A stretch of DNA of 64,000 nt from Fibrobacteria bacterium AD312 (GTDB lineage: Bacteria > Fibrobacterota > Fibrobacteria > Fibrobacterales > Fibrobacteraceae), in NCBI GenBank assembly GCA_001462345.1, contig LIUM01000013.1, positions 1-64,000 of the forward strand, in the 5' to 3' direction. The notes beneath the pieces are model-generated. The model worked only from the letters and a program-made list of their open reading frames with translations. It was not told the DNA's origin and ran no database searches. Both the position numbers and the translations under genes were made by a program. Within the stretch, counting starts at the first letter, position 1. Each line of letters opens with the position of its first letter. Below, one piece after another: positions 54,781-63,289 of the stretch.

Positions 54781-56676
54781 ATGTTTTCTATTTCGACATT
54801 TTTTGATAATATGCCAAAGTCTCTATTGAGAGAGGTTCATGCGAAAGCCTTTGGTAAAAAGGGTCTCTTAAATAATACCCTTATAGTAAAAGAATCTATT
54901 CAATATTTTAGTGAAAAAAAACGATTTGATCATTTCCTTTCTGTTTTAGAATCTTGGCAAGTCAATTGCCTTTATTTGATTTATCGCAGTGAGTCTCGAG
55001 GTCTAACTTATAATGAACTTCGCTTAACTGTTCCAGTAAATAAGGCTAGAGAATTACAAAACTTTTTATTAAATGCTTGCCGTGAATATGTCATCTGGCA
55101 AGGAAAATCTACAAGTCACGTCCTTTTATATAAAGGGTTTTCGGACTTTGTCGATTCATTTAATAGCAGTGGAATAGAAGTGTTTTCTTCTACTGAAACC
55201 ATTGGTTCCTTAGAATACGATTATTTATTTGATTGGCATATCTGTAAAATTTTAGGGATGGCTGCAAAGGGTCTCTTAAAAGTCAATTTAACAGAAGGGC
55301 TTCATCGCAGGTCACTAGCACTTTGTGAAAACGCCATTACCTATTCCAAAGCCCTTTCCAGTAAAGCCACTCATGATGAAACTCTTTTTATTCTCCATTT
55401 CTTATCTCAAAATGATTGGCTTGGTCGTGAAGACTCTTTATTAAAGCCGACTCCAAAAGCGCACCAGTTTTTGAAGAAGAATGGATTCCGTTTACGTCAA
55501 GAAATTATTGCTTGGTGGATCAAAAATCGTTTTCGCGGAAACGAAGATCATTTCAAACGTTTACTAGAAAACTTGATTAATCCAATAAACATAGTAGATG
55601 CCGCCTATTTATTTTGGGTTATAGACCCATCTTATCGTATTTTAGAACGCACAAAAACATTGACTTGGGATTATTTACCAAAGCCACTTAGAGAACTCTG
55701 GTTTCTTGGGTTTGTTGATTTCAAATGCGTTAAAGATAAAATACATGCGGTGTCTCTTTCAAAAATAGGTAGAGGGTATTTAGGAAATGAAGTCACGCCA
55801 CTCGTTTCAGGAGAAGTCTCTTCTTTAGCCAACTTTGAATTAATCGTAGGAGCTAAAAACTCTCCTAGATTATTGTTTCTTGTAGCTGTTCTCGCCACAT
55901 CTCAAAATGATGAGGCTCATTTAAAATCAGTTTTTGAAAAAGAAGCCTATTTAGAAGGGCTAAAATCGGGTCTTACAGAAGAAGATGTGGAAGAATTTAT
56001 TCACTGGATTAAACCACCTAAAAACGTACACGACTCTCTGCTGGATTGGGGTTCTTGTTTCTTTGGCGCAAAAATATCCACGGCTCGTTTATTAAAAATT
56101 GAAAACAAAAAAATCCTTGAAGAACTAATGCACTTCTCTCATTTTATGGAGCTTATAAAAGAGGCTATTCCTGGTTATGGTTTTATATTAGACCCAAGTA
56201 AAGAATCGGATGCTCTCAAACTACTTTCTCATTATGGCTTGCTTCCAAATACGAATCAAGTGCAAACGACCATAGAACCATTCAAAAATGCAAATTGGGA
56301 AAAAGAATTTGTATTGCCTTGGCCTGCCAATTTAGACCCCGATTATGAATTAAAAGAATCGTTAGATAAAGAGTCTTTTATCTCTTCAATAGAAGCCACA
56401 AAATACGGCACACTATATCGTAAGTTAGAATTGATGGATCTAATTAAAGTCATGCGCTATGCAAAGTCAACAAATACAATGCTTGCAGCACAAGTGAAAA
56501 ATCCAGAAGAAAAACATGCCACTATTAAAGAAATGTTCTTTTATGCCCAAACACTACATTTTTCTAAATCACCATATGCAGCGAAGGTGCAATTAAAAGA
56601 CACCGAAGACACGATCGTTTTAGACCTCAATCACATTCAAGAAATCAAACTAGTCTATCAAGGAATGGATGTATAA
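54781..56676 (+). CDS. XPB/Ssl2 N-terminal-like (Helicase_C_3-type) protein
   Basis: 631 residues, no membrane segment or Walker motifs. The region about 345-500 (SLANFELIVG, then LEGLKSGLTEEDVEEFIHWI and LLSHYGLLPNT) resembles the domain preceding bacterial XPB helicases and found in stand-alone 'helicase-associated' proteins. The rest is helical, unrecognised. It sits next to dinG, a nucleic-acid helicase, but no XPB helicase gene is in the window. Family call rests on pattern recall and is provisional. Converges with the DoxX gene with three bases between stops. Confidence 0.5.
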   Translation: MFSISTFFDNMPKSLLREVHAKAFGKKGLLNNTLIVKESIQYFSEKKRFDHFLSVLESWQVNCLYLIYRSESRGLTYNELRLTVPVNKARELQNFLLNACREYVIWQGKSTSHVLLYKGFSDFVDSFNSSGIEVFSSTETIGSLEYDYLFDWHICKILGMAAKGLLKVNLTEGLHRRSLALCENAITYSKALSSKATHDETLFILHFLSQNDWLGREDSLLKPTPKAHQFLKKNGFRLRQEIIAWWIKNRFRGNEDHFKRLLENLINPINIVDAAYLFWVIDPSYRILERTKTLTWDYLPKPLRELWFLGFVDFKCVKDKIHAVSLSKIGRGYLGNEVTPLVSGEVSSLANFELIVGAKNSPRLLFLVAVLATSQNDEAHLKSVFEKEAYLEGLKSGLTEEDVEEFIHWIKPPKNVHDSLLDWGSCFFGAKISTARLLKIENKKILEELMHFSHFMELIKEAIPGYGFILDPSKESDALKLLSHYGLLPNTNQVQTTIEPFKNANWEKEFVLPWPANLDPDYELKESLDKESFISSIEATKYGTLYRKLELMDLIKVMRYAKSTNTMLAAQVKNPEEKHATIKEMFFYAQTLHFSKSPYAAKVQLKDTEDTIVLDLNHIQEIKLVYQGMDV

Positions 56677-56679
56677 TAA

Positions 56680-57111
56680 TTATTTCCATTTTTGATGGAT
56701 CCATTGATCTATAGAATATTTTCCAGCGCGAGCAAATGCAATAACCATTAAAATGGCGGCATAAAGCAATGGCAATTCTTGCTTACCAAAGCCATCTTGA
56801 CCATGTACAATAAATGCGGCCACAAGCATGGTAATTAGAAGAGGTAATGCTGCTAGGCGAACGGCTACTCCAAAGATTAAAAATAGTGAGCAAAAAACTT
56901 CTGCAAAGACGGTTAGTGCGAGCGAAGCAGTAACTCCAATGCCGATAGGATCCGCAAATCGAATGGGACCATCGCCAATTAGCATCATCCACTTTCCGAT
57001 GCCATGCGTGAGCATGAAACCCCCAACAATCAAGCGAAGAAAAAGTAATGAAAGCGAAATATTGTTGGAGTATTCACCAGGATTAAAACATAGGTCTAGG
57101 ATTTTTTTCAT
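56680..57111 (-). CDS. DoxX-family membrane protein
   Basis: 143 residues with four membrane helices. LLFLRLIVGGFMLTHGIGKWMM in the first helix and VFAEVFCSLFLIFGVAVRLAALPLL in the second are typical of DoxX, as is the later GFGKQELPLLYAAILMVIAFARAGKYSID. Family members are linked to quinone or thiosulfate redox and to oxidative stress in mycobacteria, but the role is not fixed. AAGGGAG precedes the ATG. 37 bp downstream of the helicase-nuclease gene and on the same strand, so possibly co-transcribed. Confidence 0.85.
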   Translation of the reverse strand: MKKILDLCFNPGEYSNNISLSLLFLRLIVGGFMLTHGIGKWMMLIGDGPIRFADPIGIGVTASLALTVFAEVFCSLFLIFGVAVRLAALPLLITMLVAAFIVHGQDGFGKQELPLLYAAILMVIAFARAGKYSIDQWIHQKWK

Positions 57112-57148
57112 AAGACTCCCTTTTTTGGTTTAGTAAAATAAAAGTAAT

Positions 57149-60100
57149 TTATTTTTTGAAATAATTCACTAGTATTTCTTTTATATGGTTATAACGCCTA
57201 GCGTAAGAGTTTGGCACGCGAATCAGCGTAAATTCATGCGTTTTGCAAATGAGCTCTTTGGCTTGATCGCATTTAATTCTGTTTTCATTAGTTCTATGTT
57301 CTTCACCATCTAATTCAATCGCGAGAATTGGAATTTCTGTATGGCCCTCTTTTTCATATAATACAAAATCAAATCGTCCAGAATAAAAAAGCGGATTTCG
57401 ACTCGCATTTTCTTCAAAAACCTGAGCAATAGGAACTTCAGTTTTGATTGTATACTTCTTTTGTTCATCCACCACGGAAAGCACATGATTGATATTTATA
57501 AAAAAATCGGATTCTGTTTTTGTGCTATAAGGTTTAAGCCCTAAAGCTCTTGAATGAGAATGCTTGGGCGTTACCTTATAATCGCCATTGGTTTTGACGT
57601 ATTGTACTAATTCATAAAGATCATCTGCTTGAGTATGGAGCCTATTGAGAGTTTCTGTATTAGAAAAGAGAACTAGTTCCTCTTTCGCTCTCGAAACAGC
57701 CACATTGATCAATTCTTTATTTTTAGAAAACCATTCATAAGTACGAGAACTAGTTTTTTGTGTGATGGCAAAAGAGAACAAGATGATATCCTTTTCATCT
57801 CCTTGAAACTCGTGTACGGTTCCACAGAGTGGCTCTAATCCTCTCTCAATCAATGCCATATTAATTCTTGCTTTTTGTGCTACAAAAGGGGTAATTACAC
57901 CAATCGATTTATCTGGATATTTTTTTACATAATCTACAATTGACAATGCTTCATTATAAGAAGTGTTTCTATCCACAGGATTTTCATTGGGTGTTTCTTG
58001 AAAAATTAAGGGAGGTAAGTCTCTTTTTTCTGTTTTGACGAGCAATTTATTGTTGTAGTATTTTTTGTTATTAAAACTGATAATCTCTTTGGCGGAACGA
58101 TAATGATGGCTTAGTAAGACTTCATCACTAATAGAATCAGCAGCTAGGAATGTTTTATAAATAGAGTTGTTTTTATAATCATATTCTGGAGCGATATTAT
58201 ATTTCCGAATTAACACATTATTGTCGAGATCATCTAAAGTGATTACCGGATTTAATTGTTGAGGATCGCCTACGAGCATCAGATTTTGTCCACGCAGAAT
58301 GGGTAATAGTGCCATGGCTACATCACATTGGCTTGCTTCATCAACAATAGTCAAATCAAAATGAATGCTTGGAGAGGCTAGCTTTTTAGCGGACTGATTG
58401 GTGGTGGCGATGATGGGGAATACTCTCAATAAATGATGTAAATTGCCATCCTCTCTTAAATAATGATTCAGTTTTTTAACGGCATCGTCTTGGTCTTCTA
58501 ATTCTAGAATTTTCAAAAGCTCTTTGTATTTGGGCTCTTTTAAGCGCTGAATATATTGTGCTGACAAATAACGTAAATAAAATAGAAATTTTTGGAAATC
58601 ATTAGGCAATAAAAATTTGACCTTTTCATCAGAGATTTCTTCAAATGCAGAAATTTGCTTTTCGATTTCCCGTAATTGTTTACTCTGCACATTCATATTG
58701 ACATTGAAATTTTGATTCTGATTTAAAAAATCTTCAATAGTTTCTTTCCGTTCTAGTAAATCAAGCTTGTCTTCGTAATTCTCAAGGTACTCCGCGAGCT
58801 TAGCTGTATTTTCAATTTTAATTTCGGTGAAATCGTCTAAGGCCTTATTTTTGATTGTCCAGCTTTTTGTGTATTCAAAAATATTCTTAATATATTGAAT
58901 AGACTTTTTCACTTCATCATTATTTCCAAGCCGTAAAATGGGAAAAGGAATTATCTTATCATCAATGGTGATACTTGATAAAATCTTAAAAGCCCCATTA
59001 ATCGGATGATTATTTTGAGAGGAAAGCAAGACAGTCTTTTTATTAAAAAGAGCGCTAATCATCGTATTGGCAATAGTCTTTGTTTTTCCAGTTCCTGGAG
59101 GCCCTTGAATATAAGTAATAGGATATTTCAGTGATTTATGAATGGCAAGTAGTTGATCTAGATTAACTTGATCATCCATCAAGACGATGGGGTAGTTTTT
59201 TGTGTTTCGAGAAGGGCGTAGTAAATCGCCAAAAAAGGCTCGTAAAGGAGTACTCACAGAACCATCAGAGACAGATTTCGTAATAGCATCATATTCAATG
59301 GTCAAATCAGGAGACTTGGACTCAAGCGCAATAATATGCGGCATGTCATCAAGGAGTTCATGGCTTTTTAAATTCCCATGTTTTAAAATAAGCTCTTTGA
59401 TGGTCTTTTCATTCTCATCAAAATCTTTTAATAAATATAGGTCTTCTTCGTACAAGTAATTTGAAACTTTGACAACATTATCTAGCGTTTGATTCTTAAG
59501 AATAAAACGAGTCAAAACTCGCGAGTTTTTCGATAAAATTAATTGCTTATTTTGAATATCAAAAAGCAGTTCTTTGAATGCTAAAACATAAAGCCCTTTG
59601 AGGGTTTTGATGCTTAACGTATTCAGCCCAAAAAGTTCTATAGGGGTAAAGTCGCTATTTGATTTTTTTGAAGCCTTCTTTTTGAAATAATCAATTAAAA
59701 AATCACATTCTTCTTGTGTTAGCTGATAACAACCATTCAAAAACTTCGATTCATCTAGATGCTCTAAAAGGCCAAAACTCTTCTCATAATTATCACTAGA
59801 CAATTTTTGACATTCTTGCAAATACGTTAAAATCTTGATATTGTGAATGTTGGAAAAAAGACAAGAATACTTTGTTGGATTCTCATTAAGTTCATGAAGC
59901 AAGGAATTATTTCTTGCCGCATAAGAACCCTCAATAATTTGAGCCTGCTTAATCCCATCGAAAAATATCTCTAGCCGAGTGCACACATGAGTTTTTAAAT
60001 GAAGGCCCATGACCTCTAATTTGGCTTTATCTTCTCCATTCTTATTGATAATAATGATATTGAGAATACTTATCCAATAATAAGTCGTTTTCTTTTCGGC

Positions 60101-60169
60101 GTTCACATATTCAATAGAGAGCCATCGGCCCTCATGTATTGCTCTGAATATGGTCCTAGAAGTACTCAT
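57149..60169 (-). CDS. WYL-like / SF1 helicase / DUF2726-type nuclease fusion protein
   Basis: 1006 residues. Residues about 1-85 (IFRAIHEGRWLSIEYVNAEKK...YYWISI) resemble a WYL ligand-sensing domain. The central part is a Upf1-like SF1B helicase: Walker A GPPGTGKT (356-363), DEASQCDVAMALLP, GDPQQLNPV, SHHYRSAKEI, VHEFQGDEKDI and NVAVSRAKEELVLFSN. The C-terminal 110 residues (SGRFDFVLYEKEG then ILAIELDGEEH) match DUF2726/restriction-endonuclease-like PD-(D/E)xK (Asp in FDFV, Glu/Asp in ELDG). No Shine-Dalgarno sequence; TATATTTG lies 4 bp before the ATG. Candidate nucleic-acid defence or repair enzyme. Confidence 0.82.
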   Translation of the reverse strand: MSTSRTIFRAIHEGRWLSIEYVNAEKKTTYYWISILNIIIINKNGEDKAKLEVMGLHLKTHVCTRLEIFFDGIKQAQIIEGSYAARNNSLLHELNENPTKYSCLFSNIHNIKILTYLQECQKLSSDNYEKSFGLLEHLDESKFLNGCYQLTQEECDFLIDYFKKKASKKSNSDFTPIELFGLNTLSIKTLKGLYVLAFKELLFDIQNKQLILSKNSRVLTRFILKNQTLDNVVKVSNYLYEEDLYLLKDFDENEKTIKELILKHGNLKSHELLDDMPHIIALESKSPDLTIEYDAITKSVSDGSVSTPLRAFFGDLLRPSRNTKNYPIVLMDDQVNLDQLLAIHKSLKYPITYIQGPPGTGKTKTIANTMISALFNKKTVLLSSQNNHPINGAFKILSSITIDDKIIPFPILRLGNNDEVKKSIQYIKNIFEYTKSWTIKNKALDDFTEIKIENTAKLAEYLENYEDKLDLLERKETIEDFLNQNQNFNVNMNVQSKQLREIEKQISAFEEISDEKVKFLLPNDFQKFLFYLRYLSAQYIQRLKEPKYKELLKILELEDQDDAVKKLNHYLREDGNLHHLLRVFPIIATTNQSAKKLASPSIHFDLTIVDEASQCDVAMALLPILRGQNLMLVGDPQQLNPVITLDDLDNNVLIRKYNIAPEYDYKNNSIYKTFLAADSISDEVLLSHHYRSAKEIISFNNKKYYNNKLLVKTEKRDLPPLIFQETPNENPVDRNTSYNEALSIVDYVKKYPDKSIGVITPFVAQKARINMALIERGLEPLCGTVHEFQGDEKDIILFSFAITQKTSSRTYEWFSKNKELINVAVSRAKEELVLFSNTETLNRLHTQADDLYELVQYVKTNGDYKVTPKHSHSRALGLKPYSTKTESDFFININHVLSVVDEQKKYTIKTEVPIAQVFEENASRNPLFYSGRFDFVLYEKEGHTEIPILAIELDGEEHRTNENRIKCDQAKELICKTHEFTLIRVPNSYARRYNHIKEILVNYFKK

Positions 60170-60173
60170 AAAT

Positions 60174-60181
60174 CAAATATA
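60174..60181 (-). promoter_or_regulatory. TAnnTTTG promoter box of the helicase-nuclease
   Basis: TATATTTG on the minus strand, 4 bases (ATTT) before the ATG. Suggests a leaderless transcript. No -33 TTG at the expected spacing. Confidence 0.55.
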
Positions 60182-60259
60182 TTCTTAAAATAGAGATAAA
60201 GATAACATCAAGTAATATTAAACTAATAGATTGGGTTAATCTAATTATTAAAAATAAAT

Positions 60260-60582
60260 ATTTTTTGAAATAATTCACTAGTATTTCTTTTATATGGCTA
60301 TAACGCCTAGCGTAAGAGTTTGGCACGCGAATCAGCGTAAATTCATGCGTTTTGCAAATGCGCTCTTTGGCTTGATCGCATTTAATTCTGTTTTCATTAG
60401 TTCTATGTTCATCACCATCTAATTCAATCGCGAGAATCGCTACTTCGGTATGAGCGTCTTTTTCGTACAGTACAAAATCAAATCGCCCGGAATAAAAAAG
60501 AGTATTTCCACTAGTATTGTTTTCAAAAACTTGAGCAAAAGGTACTTCTGTTTTTACGGTATATCTTTTTTGATCGAAATTC
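60260..60582 (-). pseudogene. Remnant of a second DUF2726-type helicase-nuclease (3' end)
   Basis: On the minus strand this encodes about 105 residues homologous to the C-terminal nuclease domain of the 57149 gene: YSGRFDFVLYEKDAHTEVAI, LAIELDGDEHRTNENRIKCD and IRVPNSYARRYSHIKEILVN. The frame is closed upstream by TAG at 60582-60584, there is no start codon, and the helicase part is missing. Positions 60260-60437 differ from 57151-57328 at only three bases (all amino-acid changing), whereas the remainder is clearly more diverged, a mosaic pattern. Its own stop codon is lost, as the frame runs on past FKK. Confidence 0.85.
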
Positions 60583-60618
60583 TAATAAGTGCATTTTTCG
60601 GGAAAAACGGCAAAAATT

Positions 60619-61074
60619 TTATTTTGCGTTTAAAGGCCTACTAGAAAATCCCTTAAGAATTTTTGGGCTTTCGCAATTATACATATCAATGTAAACTTTC
60701 TTCTCGTAAGGCTTATTTTCAATAAATACAGTATAAATATCAATCATCAGAATACGGCCATCTGTATATGTTGTACTCGTGCTGCCTTGTCTATCAACCC
60801 CTGTGATGCTTTTTCCGTTGGGACCTAATAATTGGGATAAATAAATGTATTCGTTTTCTGGGCCTCCACCGACTCGAACAGCATTGTCCACTGTAAATCC
60901 ATAAGTTGGATCTTTTGAAATCTCCGTGGATGCGTCAAGAATAACTACACAACTTTCATCAATGGGTCTAGGCATATAATGACTTCTAGGGCTGCTGCTA
61001 CAGCCAATAATCATAGAACAAAGGATCATGAAAAAAATGCCGTTGATTAAAAGACGCTTTGATGATAAAAACAT
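60619..61074 (-). CDS. Hypothetical lipoprotein
   Basis: 151 residues. Signal peptide with lipobox SMIIGC (Cys25), preceded by GAGGAG. The mature protein (about 26-151) is mainly beta-strand-like with VRVGGGPENEYIYLSQLL and YTDGRILMIDIYTVFIEN; a single late cysteine occurs in DMYNCESPK. No family recognised. A near-match TATATTTA lies upstream. Its neighbours are nuclease-domain genes, but nothing ties it to them beyond strand and proximity. Confidence 0.6.
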   Translation of the reverse strand: MFLSSKRLLINGIFFMILCSMIIGCSSSPRSHYMPRPIDESCVVILDASTEISKDPTYGFTVDNAVRVGGGPENEYIYLSQLLGPNGKSITGVDRQGSTSTTYTDGRILMIDIYTVFIENKPYEKKVYIDMYNCESPKILKGFSSRPLNAK

Positions 61075-61156
61075 GAATAGTTCTCCTCAATTTCTATGGA
61101 TTCATGGTTCGTTAAATATAGACTATAAAAATTAAATAAACTCGAAAACGATCGGC

Positions 61157-62212
61157 TTATTTTATCATAAAACGGCATTTGGGGAAATTGGAACACCCCC
61201 AGAATTGATTCCCTGAATGAGCTCCTCTTTTTGCTGTTCTAAAAACCATGGGGCTACCACAGCGCGGGCATATCTTTTCATTTTCATCGGCTTGGGCTTT
61301 ATTTTCATTGACTTTGATTTCGTTCTTCTCTACTATAGTTTTTTTTTCGGTATTGTCTTTTTTATATGATTCACGAATCTCTGGCGGTATATACTTTTCA
61401 TCACCCATAGGCTCATCCATTTTGGATGTAGAATGCGAGAGACTACATTCTTCTAACATAGCTTCATATTTTTTAGCATAATCAGATTGATTTGGAATAC
61501 TGCAATTCACATAGAAAAACATTACTTCTTCCATTTCTTTATCGGAAGACTCATAATTATCATCAGAAGAGTCAACTTTTTTTATGTAAGAGATAAGTTG
61601 ATCTGCACGAATAATCTGTTCACGAATTTGTTTAGGTGCATTTTTATCGTTCAAGACAGTTTTTTCGTTGGCAAGAACAACTATCGAACGGTAACATTTT
61701 GGAAAAGCGGTGTCATAAAAAAGTTTTCCTAATAAATTGTTTTTCACCAGTCGACGCACTTCTTTTAAAACATTAAGATGACGCTCATTTTGAGTGATGG
61801 GGGAATAAAGGCCTTCTTTTTTATAAGTTTTACCATACCGAATATGACGAATAAAATTACCTTTGTCGTCAATTTCTATATCTCCATAAAGATTCTTGCA
61901 TTCAATTACAAAAAGATGCTTTCGAGTCATCACTAAAAAATCAATTTGCGCAGATAATTCTCCCTTTTTCAAATATAAATCATGCGCGATCATCATATCT
62001 AGACCACTATTTTTTAATTCGTAAATAATCTGCTTTTCGCCATAGAGGCCAGCTTCTGCGTTACGGATTTGCTCCTCAATTTTATCCTTAAGAGATCCAG
62101 AAGCTTTTGAAGATAGAAACTTCAGTTTTCCGATATAATCACTAGTATCACTCGCGTCCTTCACAAAAACAGGCCCTAAACGCTTTCCAAATAATGAATC
62201 TAATAACGACAT
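61157..62212 (-). CDS. NERD-domain protein with C-terminal topoisomerase-type zinc ribbon
   Basis: 351 residues from ATG 62212, preferred over ATG 62224 because GAGG sits five bases before it. NERD nuclease-like domain about 55-200: GEKQIIYEL (Glu59), DFLVMTRKHLFVIECKN with Asp91 and ExK (104-106), the PD-(D/E)xK-like site. A charged linker (about 255-315) leads to a zinc ribbon CPRCGSPMVFRTAKRG...FWGCSNFPKC, like the C-terminal fingers of topoisomerase I. Suggests a DNA-binding nuclease. Divergent from the second NERD gene with about 40 bp between starts. Confidence 0.82.
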   Translation of the reverse strand: MSLLDSLFGKRLGPVFVKDASDTSDYIGKLKFLSSKASGSLKDKIEEQIRNAEAGLYGEKQIIYELKNSGLDMMIAHDLYLKKGELSAQIDFLVMTRKHLFVIECKNLYGDIEIDDKGNFIRHIRYGKTYKKEGLYSPITQNERHLNVLKEVRRLVKNNLLGKLFYDTAFPKCYRSIVVLANEKTVLNDKNAPKQIREQIIRADQLISYIKKVDSSDDNYESSDKEMEEVMFFYVNCSIPNQSDYAKKYEAMLEECSLSHSTSKMDEPMGDEKYIPPEIRESYKKDNTEKKTIVEKNEIKVNENKAQADENEKICPRCGSPMVFRTAKRGAHSGNQFWGCSNFPKCRFMIK

Positions 62213-62251
62213 TGCATACCTCATCGAAAATATAAGTTATATTAAAAAAAT

Positions 62252-63157
62252 ATGACTCGCTTTAATGATTATAATGAATCTTCTACGGCAAAAAAAAATA
62301 TTTCAATTATTCTATTAGTGCTAAGTGTAGTCTATACTCTTTTTCCAAACATTCCTTTCCCTTTTGACGACATAGCCTTGATTATTGCTGCTATTTCTAA
62401 CGCTGGATATCATTTGTTAAACCCGCAACAAATAATTATAAAAAGGGTGATGAATGTTTTACGGAAAATTTTATTTGCGATTTATATAGTGATTGTTGTT
62501 TTTGGCGGGCTTATTCTTCTTATTACACTCCATTTAGCTGGAGTTGATTTTAAAAATGCTTTGTGGATTTATGTTTTTATATTAGCAACGCTATTATTTA
62601 TGGGGCGTTTTTTTCAAAATAAGTTAGTCGGCTGGATTGGAGAGGTGTATTCAGCAAGTGTTATTCGAATGATTACTAGAGGCGTTGTCCTTAAAGACGT
62701 CTATATTGAAGGCTCAAGTAATGTGGTACAAATTGATATTATAGCGATTACGGAGAAAGGTGTTCTGGTGATTGAGAAAAAAACAATGATTGGATTAATT
62801 CTAGGCGATGAGTATCAAAAACAATGGACTATTTCATTGAAAAGAGGAAAATTAAAATATCCAATGAAAAATCCTTTACATCAGAATTATGGTCATATAA
62901 AAGTATTAGAAGAAAAATTTCCAGAATATAAAGATTACTTCATTAATTTGGTTGTTTTTGGTAATAACGCTAAGTTAGGAAAAAAAATTCCAGATAATGT
63001 TATTACAGATCGGCAGTTTTTAAAGTATTATCGCTCGCTAGCAAATAGAATGAGTCCATCTCTACAGGAAGATTTTACTTCACTTTTAATGGAATTAAGT
63101 AAAAATCGCGAAGAAGTAAAAAGAAAGCATAAAAACAAAATTAGACAATATAAATAG
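62252..63157 (+). CDS. Membrane-anchored NERD-domain protein
   Basis: 301 residues. Three hydrophobic helices at about 17-50 and 72-118; the first region (LVLSVVYTLFPNIPFPFDDIALIIAAIS) resembles DUF1232. The NERD core lies about 128-230: GEVYSASVI (Glu131), IDIIAITEKGVLVIEKKT with Asp162 and ExK-like EKK (175-177). A basic tail ends the protein. Likely faces the cytoplasm and acts on nucleic acid near the membrane. No Shine-Dalgarno sequence; AT-rich upstream (TATATT at about 62236) may be its promoter. Confidence 0.75.
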   Translation: MTRFNDYNESSTAKKNISIILLVLSVVYTLFPNIPFPFDDIALIIAAISNAGYHLLNPQQIIIKRVMNVLRKILFAIYIVIVVFGGLILLITLHLAGVDFKNALWIYVFILATLLFMGRFFQNKLVGWIGEVYSASVIRMITRGVVLKDVYIEGSSNVVQIDIIAITEKGVLVIEKKTMIGLILGDEYQKQWTISLKRGKLKYPMKNPLHQNYGHIKVLEEKFPEYKDYFINLVVFGNNAKLGKKIPDNVITDRQFLKYYRSLANRMSPSLQEDFTSLLMELSKNREEVKRKHKNKIRQYK

Positions 63158-63203
63158 TCTCCCTTATCCCCCCTTTTTTATCCTGAAAAACTTTATTTTC
63201 CAT

Positions 63204-63234
63204 TTGCCAAATAGCTGTAGTCATTCTATATTTG
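63204..63234 (+). promoter_or_regulatory. Full TTG-N20-TAnnTTTG promoter of the rubrerythrin gene
   Basis: TTG at 63204-63206, 20 bp, then TATATTTG at 63227-63234, the exact spacing of Bacteroidota sigma promoters. Leader of about 50 bases, then AGGAG at 63279-63283 before ATG 63290. Confidence 0.65.
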
Positions 63235-63289
63235 TAATCATTACAAAATTAAACTAAAAACAAAATGCGTCTAGCGCATAGGAGTTAAT

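Noticed and set aside
60450-60644. 64-codon plus-strand frame across the nuclease remnant
   Set aside because: Antisense to the clearly homologous remnant of the DUF2726 domain; no support of its own.
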